This document shows, one piece after another, positions 1 through 8,178 of a stretch of DNA of 64,000 bases (its first letter is position 1; every line of letters begins with the position of its first letter). Source of the stretch: Membranipora membranacea. Taxonomy: Eukaryota > Bryozoa > Gymnolaemata > Cheilostomatida > Membraniporidae. The stretch covers positions 16,178,948 to 16,242,947 of the forward strand of contig OU612071.1 of NCBI GenBank assembly GCA_914767715.1, given 5' to 3'. A program made the translations under genes and the position numbers. The notes beneath the pieces were generated by a model. That model made no database searches, had not been told where the DNA came from, and saw only the letters and a list, made by a program, of their open reading frames with translations.

Positions 1-355
1 TTAGCTTAATTTTTTAAGCTTTCCATCTGGTTGTGTATGCAGTAGATCAACTTTAACACATCCTGTCAGTATTCAACTTCTCAAATACATCTTACGGTGA
101 CTCTGCTGTTGAGGCACATGAAATAGATTTACTCAAAAGTCACATAAATCATGCTTCCCACAGTGTTTAAGAAAACATTCTTTAGGCCTACCTCCTTTAG
201 CTTAGATGTAATAATGATCAAGCTTTAATTCATCAAATCAGTGTTTTATCTCTATCAATTTGGCAAAAAATCAGGAAACGTGTAAATGAGTTAGAGCCCC
301 TCTTTGATTGTTGAAATATTGAGCAGATAATAATACAATGTCAATATTTTTACAG
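1..355 (+). other. Probable intron of the Slo2-like channel gene
   Basis: No coding frame is recognisable. The stretch ends in a pyrimidine-rich tract and TTTTTACAG directly before an exon that reads in phase with the next two, so it is best read as the 3' part of an intron whose donor lies outside the window. Confidence 0.5.
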
Positions 356-1513
356 ATAGCAAACAGAGTAGTAAGGAGAGAGAGGTATCTTATGTGATCA
401 TCAATCCAGCTTATGACCTTGAACTTAATGATGGAGATATAGTGTAAGTTGTTATCTATGTTTTCAAAGAGGGTTTGATGTTCTGTTTTATTACAATAGC
501 GAGTACTGAAGTACCGCTAAAGTAAATAATGGTTTCCAAATGAAAGAGCAATGAAGTATAAAACGTGATCAATATCCTGCCATCAAATATTGTCCGTGCC
601 ATAACAACTTATGCTATAGCTGCTTCTGGCCTACCAGACAAGAAGCTTATTAAAAATAATCAAATTTTAATTTAATGGCATTTCTTGTGTGTAGATATGT
701 TTTACGTCCAGCTTCCAAAAGACACACAGACAGAATGGAGAGGATACCAATGGATAGATTTCCCCACTCTGCTAGTAATCCTAATTTTGATGTAAGTACT
801 TACCATCCTTATTTAGATTGAATATATCGTGACATAGAAAGTGTAGGCTTACTTAGTTTTATGTTCCCTAAATCTGAGCTTAATAGAAATCGGTTTTAGA
901 TTTTTTTAATGTATTATGTCATATTAAAGGAATTGATTAAGCTTGCAAAAACTTGTCGCTTTCATGATGTCCTCCATTTGAGATGAGACTACCCTTACAT
1001 GTTGTTTTACAACATTGAACATATTTGTAGTTAAGATCATGTGTATTCTATGTATCCACAACGGCAGAGATTTCTTTGTATCATCTGGATTCATTCAGTG
1101 GTGCAGTGTAAGCTGGTTAATCCAGACTTTATAATTCGCTCAGTTCATTAAAAGTATTGGCTGAAATTAGTTTTGTATCTCCTCTCGACTAAACTTTGAA
1201 CTTAGAGTTTGCAGAGCTCCTGTAAATAAGACAAGGAAAATTGGTCCCTTCAGGCAGATCTCAATGCATTCTCTTTGAATTATGTTAACTGCACTGCAGT
1301 TTTAATTTAAGTACTTATGACGTCTAAATGACTGATCATTGTTTTTTAATATTGATATCACAGGTTGGGCCGGCCGACGACGCAGATGATGAGGAAGATG
1401 AATCTTCCGACCTTCTCAACCTTAATCAGAATAATAGTAACAATCATCGCCATGGGAACGGAGGGTACCAATACTCGAGGAAGTCTCCTCGCAGATCAAC
1501 CACCAAGTTGTGA
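356..1513 (+). CDS. Slo2/KCNT-like potassium channel, last three coding exons
   Basis: Three exons join in phase: 356-443 (after TTTTTACAG, donor GTAAGT at 444), 695-791 (after GTGTGTAG, donor GTAAGT at 792) and 1364-1513 (after ATCACAG, stop TGA at 1511-1513). They give 110 C-terminal residues; the rest of the gene lies upstream. The first exon has SYVIINPAYDLELNDGDIV and the second continues YVLRP. This resembles, from memory, the end of the second RCK gating domain in Slo2 (Slack/Slick, sodium-activated K+) channels, which have an INP...LND-IVYLIRP block near the C-terminus. BK (Slo1) has a DLIFCL-type block there, a poorer fit. The remaining tail is family-variable: an acidic run (DDADDEEDESSD), an Asn-rich patch, a basic RKSPRR patch and a final TTKL that fits a class I PDZ ligand (S/T-x-hydrophobic). 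Such channels act at the plasma membrane as tetramers carrying K+ current. The splice frame is clear; the family name is inference from a short stretch. Confidence 0.6.
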
Positions 1514-1868
1514 AAATCGGATAGGAGTGAGACCATAACTAGGTTCAAAGTTCAAGCTTTTTTTGCACCAATTTTTATGGCTGGTGTGTATGATGCACCT
1601 GGTGATTGACCTTAGCTACATTCCATCTGTGAATGACAGCGCAAACAGCAAAGGCTGTATACTGCTGAGGCAGCTGACACGAGAAAGCAGAGAGTGTTGA
1701 ACAGTTATGTGAAGTTAAATGCCACATCAAATTTCACTATAAGCACGCTATACAATTTTTAGCAGCGTGATATAGTGCCGCATATTACTTACCACCCTCT
1801 TTCATCTGCCTTGCCCCTAAAAAGCAAAATCATGCAGACATTCTGAAATAGATTTAATGCACAAACTA
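1514..1868 (+). other. Probable 3' UTR of the channel gene
   Basis: Noncoding sequence directly after the TGA stop with no splice acceptor followed by an open frame. It is read as 3' UTR because the next AATAAA motifs occur only at 1921 and 2461. Confidence 0.45.
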
Positions 1869-2081
1869 CAGGCCCGTAGTTCTAGGGGCGGCGGGAGGTG
1901 CTGCCTCCCCTAGAAAGCTAAATAAAGTGGCCTACAACCACTATAATTGAATCAGCTTCTCTCTGATTTCCATCAGCTTATTATATGCCTCAAATTTCTC
2001 GGGGAGGAGGTTACTTGTGATGCCTCGAACTCTCCTCAGACTTTTGCCTCCCCTACCATTTTTTTTCTAAACTACGGCCCT
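1869..2081. mobile_element. MITE-like element with terminal inverted repeats
   Basis: The left end reads AGGCCCGTAGTTCTAG and the right end CTAAACTACGGCCCT, an imperfect inverted repeat of about 15 bp. Between them are G-rich and C-rich segments (GGGGCGGCGGGAGG, GCCTCCCC, repeated as GGGGAGGAGG and GCCTCCCC) but no open frame. The size (~213 bp) and structure fit a nonautonomous DNA transposon. CAGGCCCGTAG-type ends occur in several metazoan DNA transposon families, so I do not assign a superfamily. No clear target-site duplication is visible. Confidence 0.5.
1921..1926 (+). promoter_or_regulatory. Candidate poly(A) signal AATAAA
   Basis: First canonical AATAAA downstream of the channel stop codon, about 408 bp after it. 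It lies inside the MITE-like insertion, so if used, the element would supply the transcript end. Confidence 0.35.
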
Positions 2082-2574
2082 AATTTACACCTAAAGAGCA
2101 TTGAACACAACTTACTTATTTATTGAGAGATTTTTTTTTGCACAAGTTGCATAAAATATTCTTACATAGTTGTTTTTAGTGTGCTATGCTTGCTTCCGCT
2201 TGGTTTGCGAAAAAATTTGCCCCGCCCATTTTGATATGAATTGTCAGTTGTGCTGATATTATTAAAGCTATCAGGAAACCTATAAATATGGTTTTACCTG
2301 ATGACCAATTATTCAGATTCACAATGGATCCCCTGTTTGTTTATTTTGTTATTATTATCAGTAACGGCATATTTTATTTATCTATATATACGTACAATGT
2401 TATTTACTATTTATAGCTTTGGCATTGAACATGTAATGTTCAGCTTTGGCATTGTGTCTGAATAAACACAAATATTTGACATGTAAATATTTAACTGAAC
2501 ATTTTTAATCCTGGAGATCATAATTATATTGTTGTGTTCAGTTTAAGTGTTTGGCATAACCCTTCAAATCCACT
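2082..2574. other. Noncoding, AT-rich
   Basis: No coding frame recognised. It is probably distal 3' UTR or intergenic DNA. A near-duplicate phrase (ATGTTCAGCTTTGGCATTG-like, about 2418-2454) lies just before the second AATAAA. Confidence 0.4.
2461..2466 (+). promoter_or_regulatory. Second candidate poly(A) signal AATAAA
   Basis: Canonical AATAAA (in CTGAATAAACAC) outside the MITE-like element. This is the alternative end for the channel transcript. Confidence 0.3.
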
Positions 2575-2590
2575 GGGGGGGGGGGGGGGG
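2575..2590. repeat. Poly-G run of 16
   Basis: Uninterrupted run of 16 G. Homopolymer G runs are prone to sequencing and assembly length error, so the exact length is uncertain. Confidence 0.9.
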
Positions 2591-3260
2591 CAGGAGATGA
2601 AGTCTTGACTGCTCTCTACCTGCACAGGACTATGAAATGAACTGGTTGCGCATTGAGCATCATCAATCCATCCTCTTTGGGAATTGTGAGATGGCCTTTG
2701 AAGAAACTGAAGCTATAAGGTATGTATAGGGTGTATAGCATCCACTGGCAGGCGATTGGTGCTGTAGAAATTGTTGTGTTAGTCCGCATATCAGGGAGCA
2801 CCAATAATGGGTTGTTCCAGCCCCGATAAACTTTGGTGTATCGGGCTAAATATCTTTCCCTAGATAATTTCTCATGGAGACCCCCAACTATAGCCTGATG
2901 GAAGAAGTTTTGGGTAGAATTGAGCTGTTCCCATAGATCATACCCACAGGCGAAGCATTTTATAGTCAGGAAGTGAGAGATTTAGCCATTGCTGTTAAAC
3001 ACAATACATGGAATGCATTTGAATTTTACATTACCATCAACTCATACCCTAATCCACATCATATCCAAACAGGAGAAGACAATTCCTTTTCTTTAGGCAT
3101 ATTTTCCCCTTAATAGCGTTGAATTGCCTTAATGTAAAATTCTAGCTTAACGTGATACATCCTTTTTTAAAATTTTTTATATTGTATTGGTGATGATGTC
3201 CAATAGTTATTTTCACAATTGAATTTGAGGCAATACTCCAGCACCACAAAGTCAAGTTAG
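2591..3260. other. Intergenic, no gene recognised
   Basis: Both strands were read. A 62-codon minus-strand open frame at 2616-2804 has no recognisable domain and no supporting splice context. A small inverted repeat (CCCGATA ... TATCGGG, about 2821-2845) is the only other structure. Confidence 0.4.
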
Positions 3261-3286
3261 ATAAATAAAATAAAATAAAATAAAAT
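3261..3286. repeat. (TAAAA)n microsatellite
   Basis: ATAAA followed by four tandem TAAAA units. Confidence 0.85.
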
Positions 3287-5088
3287 GCTCTCGAGGCCTT
3301 CAACAACAACACTTTGTTATGGTGATCTGGAGCGTTTAATATTTCGACTCCATGACTGAATATATTCTAAGTGTATGTCTGATCTCTGTACAGTGCCTAG
3401 AAGGCAAATCAGGAAATTAGAGCGCTGTATCAGAACCACAGGCCCCATAGCAAACCGTTACTTTCAAGACCTCAAACTATTCTAACTAGGATGTAGGAGC
3501 AATCACTCGGCGGCCACTTAAAATTGCTGCTATTCTAAAGTATATTTTTGATGTTGAACTCGTTGTATGTATGTGTATGTACCTTCATTGTGTCAGTGTT
3601 AACAAATAAAATTTTTCCTGCTGATAAAAGATGTGAGCTGGCAAAAATATGATATAAAATGTATGTTAATAAAAGTAAAAAAGAAAAATACTAAGACTTT
3701 ACTATTAATCATTTATTAAGAATTGCGACTGCTCTGGCACGAAAGCAGTTCTTTCTAAGAGTAGTTCTGTATTTGATTGCTCGATGCCTCCCTAATGGTA
3801 ATTCATCAATGGTTGTTTCTCAGATCAGAGTTATCTCATCTCAATTCAAGAGCTGACAACTCTTTTCATACAAAATACTCTGAAAAACTTTTATTCCGGA
3901 ACTTAATCGATTTAACACCAAAGCTATATGAAAACTGCCGTGTATGTCTTACATTACAGCATTTTTCAGTAATTAAGCCTATACAGTCCGCTTGTTCTTT
4001 GCGTTTCTTCCATTAGATCAAAGTAATTCCTTCTAGTTCTAGTTCAAGTGAGTACTACTCAAAATAATTCACACTGATGATTCCAATTTGATATGAGTAC
4101 TTCCGCTTATTTCTTGCGAGTCAGTAGTTCACTATAATAAACCTTCAAAGATTACTCCGAATTTTGTATCAGGGTGTTGGTCTTTGGGTAGTCGTTGAAC
4201 TAATTAGTTGCTACAGAAATCTAACTTTGGCCCCCTTATATAGGTTTGGAGGGCTCGAATCCAGGGTTATGATTAGTTCGTCAAAATAAAAATATATTCT
4301 AACGTTTTTTCTCCCTTTGTTCTGGTATGACGCAATCTGCCTCTTAGTCACCTTCAGAAATATGATTGGAGCTAACCTTAGACTGCGCTGTGGATATTTT
4401 GGAGTACTACTTGTATATGGTTGTGGTGTGTTGGAATCTGGATCATATATATTGTTCTACCTCCGCTATTTCTATCTCCACTATCATGCTTCTGTGGAAC
4501 CCTGTTAGCATAATTTAGGCTTATTATTTTCAGTACTGGCAAAGTAAACAAGACAACAATATTCAACTAAATTAGATACTTAATCGCACAAAATTCAGTT
4601 TGTCCTCGATTCATAACTGTTGGTGGCGTACATATCTATCATCTAAAACAATGAAAAACACCTGCAAAAACAAGTAACAATCTCGAATGATAGATACACT
4701 GTGTTTCAAGTAATAAACTGGTTTTTTCTACCGGACTGTGTCTGTATCGATTTTGAAAATCAGGGCACATCGGCCCTGCAGTCTGCGCATAAAGAAATCT
4801 GATTCATATTCAATGAGGATATTAGTCAGCTCTCTGGGACCCGCAACCGCTAGCCATGAAATTTTAATCCACACTTCCTAAAAAGTGGAATCATCTTCTA
4901 GTCCTTCAAAAGAATTTCACAGAAAATTCAATGACTTACAGAATTAAACCTATGACAAGATTATCTACCCCACAACGGTATTGGCTAAATAATGATCATA
5001 TTTGTACCCTTGTACCCTAGAGCCCTGGGCAAACAATACAGCAATCACCATATATAACGTCATAAACAAACTCTTTAGTGTCATTATT
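3287..5088. other. Intergenic, no gene recognised
   Basis: No exon chain with matching splice phases was found. An AATAAA at 3605-3610 follows a GT-rich tract (TTGTATGTATGTGTATGTA), but I can assign no upstream coding exon to it. Open frames at 3777-4016 (TTG start) and 4317-4508 show no recognisable protein features. Confidence 0.4.
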
Positions 5089-5474
5089 TTAAAGGGCAAC
5101 CAAGGTTTCAAACAACTTCTCATTGATGGCCATTGATTAATAGCAGATTGCACCTTCTGCATGGGGAAAAAGACAAAATATAATTAGGATGATTATTCAG
5201 CCAGAATTCTTGTGAAACATTTCTTCCATCAGGTACTCAAACTCAGCTAAAAGAGAGAATACCACATAGCAGTTTCCTGTTCCTGTTATTATTTAGCCTG
5301 TGCTCTATAATTATTAAAGCAAAGTCTTGGAACCTCCCCTAAACTGAAGTGTTACCCAGCTTAGAGTCAGCAACTACTTTGAGTTTTGCTTCGCGTAATG
5401 CACAAAGCTGATGCTGCCAGCACATTATTTGCTACCCATTAATGCATTGCTGCGAAACCTTGGTTGCCCTTTAA
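5089..5474 (+). mobile_element. TTAA-flanked MITE, copy 1
   Basis: It begins TTAAAGGGCAACCAAGGTTT and ends with the complementary AACCTTGGTTGCCCTTTAA, giving terminal inverted repeats of about 20 bp. TTAA stands at both ends, which would be the target-site duplication of piggyBac-type elements. Because the ends are palindromic, a TA duplication is equally possible. It is ~386 bp with no transposase frame, so nonautonomous. Copy 2 is inverted 18 bp downstream. Confidence 0.75.
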
Positions 5475-5492
5475 AATAATTTTTCGTTCAGC

Positions 5493-5877
5493 TTAAAGGG
5501 CAACCAAGGTTTCACAGCGATGCATTGATGGGTAGTAAATAATGTGCTAGGCAGCATCAGCTTTGTGCATTACGTGACGCAAAACTCAAAGTAGTTGCTG
5601 ACTCTAAGCTGGGTAACACTTCAATTTAGGGGAGGATCCAAGACATTGCTGTTATGATGATAGAGTACAGGCTAAATAATAACAGGAACAGGAAACTGCT
5701 ATGTGGTATTCTATTTTAGCTGAGTTTGAGTACCATATGGATGAAATGTTTCCCAATAACTCTGGCTGAATAATCATCCGAATTAGATTTGGTATTTTTC
5801 CCTATTTCCCTATATGGAGAAGGTGCAATCTGCTATCAATCAATGAGAACATGTTTGAAACCTTGGTTGCACTTTAA
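5493..5877 (-). mobile_element. TTAA-flanked MITE, copy 2 (inverted)
   Basis: Reverse-complement relative of the element at 5089-5474 over its whole length. For example, GCACAAAGCTGATGCTGCC at ~5400 is mirrored by GGCAGCATCAGCTTTGTGC at ~5550, and CAGGAACAGGAAACTGCTATG near 5682 mirrors CATAGCAGTTTCCTGTTCCTG near 5266. The right terminal repeat has one change (TTGCACTTTAA instead of TTGCCCTTTAA). The pair can form a foldback of ~380-bp arms with an 18-bp spacer. Confidence 0.75.
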
Positions 5878-6070
5878 GTTAAGCTTTTCTGTGTATCCAT
5901 GGGGATAGTTCCACTTCATCTTTCTCTAGAGACTGGTAAAGAAAGCAGTTGAGTATACCATAAATAATATCCCCCCCTGCTACGGTTATTTATTACCATG
6001 GTTACCACTTTTTGAAGGAATACAAATATCTGCTCTACAGCTGTGCAGTCAAACAAGCATCTACTGACAG

Positions 6071-6076
6071 TATAAA
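6071..6076 (+). promoter_or_regulatory. Possible TATA box of the cysteine-rich peptide gene
   Basis: TATAAA (in GACAGTATAAACAC) lies 55 bp before the donor site ending a noncoding leader exon. It would place transcription start near 6100. An alternative AT-rich TATA-like site (CATAAATAATAT) lies at 5959-5970. Confidence 0.3.
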
Positions 6077-6099
6077 CACTTGCTTCATCTGTTTTATCT

Positions 6100-6130
6100 G
6101 ACTAAGTATTCCAATACCTGCAGCTTATAG
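6100..6130 (+). other. Probable 5' UTR leader exon (start approximate)
   Basis: The sequence ends CTTATAG followed by a strong donor GTAAGT at 6131. The next acceptor (TTTATTTTGAAG, ending at 6300) opens the exon that carries the start codon, so a 170-bp leader intron is likely. The exact start is inferred from the TATA-like site only. Confidence 0.35.
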
Positions 6131-6315
6131 GTAAGTACCCCTTTTCATTATTTCAAATTATACTGCAAAGTGTTGGGGACATAAAATAAAAATAGAATAA
6201 GTCACAGATCAGATGTGTTACCAACTAACGCCTCATACTCAAACTTTTTCTATTTAATTGATTGTAATTTTAATTGTCATTTTATCTTTTTATTTTGAAG
6301 GGATTCTGCTCCATT

Positions 6316-6940
6316 ATGAATATCAGCGGACTAAATATAATCTTTGTCATGCTTGTGTTGTTGAGTGCGCTGGTGAATTCTGCATCCTCACTTTGTAAGT
6401 CTATACTTTTTCCCTTCAATTCTGCTTTCACAGCACAGATTGATTGCTTTAGATAGCAAATCCAATTTGATTCAATGTCCAAACCCTAATACTGATATGA
6501 TGGGTAATCCGTTCTCACTAACACAGGGAGTGTTTGTGCAATCAATACATTTTTACCTTTTAAACCAAGTTTCCGAATATTTAAACTAGACATAAATAAG
6601 CGCAATAGCAAAGAATTCAGAAGCAAATCCAGCAAGCCAAATCAATCAAGAACTGAGACATATAGACTGGCCGGGTACTTCCGATCTCAAAGTCCTCAGT
6701 TCAATCATCATTGGTGAAATTCTCTGCCTAAGTGAAGCCACAATAACCTGGTACAGTTTTTGATTGTAGACTGGATTTGTGAACCTCTTTAGCATAAGAT
6801 GAGCTTTAACATATTATTGTATTAATGTCTTTGAAGGTATAGATGGGGAGCCCTTGGAAGATTGGTGTGCTAGCGCAAAATGTGGAAGAAGGCAGTCTTG
6901 CTACAATCGCTGTGAAGGCCATGTATGTGTCGATGAGTAA
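6316..6940 (+). CDS. Small secreted six-cysteine peptide, two coding exons
   Basis: Coding parts are 6316-6394 and 6837-6940, stop TAA at 6938-6940. The donor is GTAAGT at 6395 and the acceptor TCTTTGAAG ends at 6836; the intron splits the codon of the first cysteine. The ATG at 6316 is the first in its exon, 15 bp after the acceptor at 6300. The product is 60 residues. Residues 1-23 form a signal peptide with core IIFVMLVLLSALV and a likely cleavage after NSA. The mature part is ~37 residues with cysteines at 27, 37, 42, 48, 52 and 57 (spacing 9-4-5-3-4), enough for three disulfides. It is acidic overall, about four basic against seven acidic side chains, unlike typical cationic antimicrobial peptides. 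I do not recognise the cysteine pattern. Roles could include defence peptide, venom-like peptide, protease inhibitor or signalling peptide. The gene model (signal peptide plus spliced Cys-rich exon, nearby poly(A) signals) is better supported than any function. Confidence 0.65.
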
Positions 6941-6970
6941 AAATACGTTTACTGTCAACCGTGTGACATT

Positions 6971-7004
6971 AATAAACTTAATGTATTATTCGATTTGAAA
7001 TAAA
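6971..7004 (+). promoter_or_regulatory. Poly(A) signals of the cysteine-rich peptide gene
   Basis: Two canonical AATAAA motifs at 6971-6976 and 6999-7004, 31 and 59 bp after the stop codon. They fit a short 3' UTR for the gene ending at 6940. Confidence 0.6.
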
Positions 7005-7329
7005 TACAAAAATGACTATCACCTAAAATCTGTCATTTGATTCATACAGCTTTTGCCACGACAATATGGTTGTAATGTATCACATAAAAGCACAAAGTAG
7101 ACCATGATAATCCGTCACAAACTTTGTACCTATTTTCATTAAAGGTAATACTAAGTTACATAAGTTTTAATTAGGAGTAAAAAATCACTTAGCTATATGG
7201 AAAGGTATCTTCACAAAGAAACATGAATAGACCCAATAATCACCCTACTACGCCCATCTGCCGACAACAGTCCAACTAACAATGTAATGATGAGATGAAT
7301 TCTTGTCTTTTGGGACATTATAATTAGCC

Positions 7330-7402
7330 ACTATTTTATTAAGCAGACAAAATGATCCTGGCCGGATGTTTTCCATTACGTGCCAAAGAAATCATGGCAA
7401 AA
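7330..7402 (+). repeat. Dispersed ~72-bp repeat, copy 1
   Basis: Shares ACTATTTTATT, CAGACAAAAT, CGGATGTT and ACGTGCCAAAGAAAT, in the same order and spacing, with 8106-8178. Both copies are on the same strand. It is probably a fragment of an interspersed element. Confidence 0.65.
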
Positions 7403-7743
7403 AACAGGGGAAGAGAAAAAATTGCAGTAGGTTGATTGACTAAGGGCTGCATATATGTGTAACAATTCGATGATACTGAAACCGTCAGGTTGTGTAAATA
7501 ATATAATTTTTATGATTCAGGATTGTTTGATGAAGCACTAGCCTAATAAGACTACTATTCACAGGCCCGTGATGTATCAGCACATGTAAGCGGACTAGTA
7601 TGTGACAAATAATTATTATCAAAACAAACATAACCCAAAAATTAATGCGCTGCAACAATGATTGATGTTGTCGATTGTTCAATTTAACTAGATAGTGAGT
7701 TCAGATTGTCGCTGAATTAAAAATAAGCCGTCATGGTCATTGA

Positions 7744-7798
7744 TACTTTAGACTCAACCTGACCTACTAGTTTCTAGGTCAGGTTTGTGTCTAAAGTA
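7744..7798. repeat. 55-bp hairpin
   Basis: The left arm 7744-7766 (TACTTTAGACTCAACC...CCTA) pairs with the right arm 7775-7798 (TAGGTCAGGTTTG...AGTA). About 22 of 23 positions pair with one bulge, around an 8-nt loop. It could be a foldback relic or a structured RNA stem. Confidence 0.7.
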
Positions 7799-8105
7799 CA
7801 GGTTACACTGATGGCTAAACTCAATATATAATACGTAAAATGGTTATTGTTAGACAGTTATTCATGAGATTAATGCCAAGATCAGGCTTAGCTATCATCA
7901 GACATGAAAACTTCAATTAATGAAAGTTTGTCATCTGTGACCACAGCCTCTGGAATAATTATAACTGTGAGCACATCCTACAAACAGGTTAGGTGTATTT
8001 ATACATAAATGTATCATTAACAGCTTTCAGTGGCAACTGTACTTTAGGCACGCAGGTCAATGAACTTTTTATCGCTTCAGTATTTTTAGTTTAAATATAT
8101 TTATA

Positions 8106-8178
8106 ACTATTTTATTTGGCAGACAAAATCATCCCTGACGGATGTTATCCATAACGTGCCAAAGAAATAACGATAAAA
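8106..8178 (+). repeat. Dispersed ~72-bp repeat, copy 2
   Basis: Second copy of the 7330-7402 segment, 776 bp downstream in direct orientation, diverged by scattered substitutions. Confidence 0.65.

Noticed and set aside
1328-1513. A separate small protein starting at the ATG at 1328.
   Set aside because: The frame begins inside an intron. The acceptor CAG at 1361-1363 and the in-phase join to exon 695-791 explain the coding part as the last channel exon.
2616-2804. 62-codon minus-strand open frame near the poly-G run.
   Set aside because: No recognisable domain, no splice or poly(A) context, and length within chance expectation.
3777-4016. 79-codon + strand open frame.
   Set aside because: It starts at TTG, resembles no family I know and has no exon structure around it.
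4150-4265. tRNA-like B-box phrase GGCTCGAATCC near 4247.
   Set aside because: No A box, no acceptor stem pairing and no cloverleaf could be placed around it.
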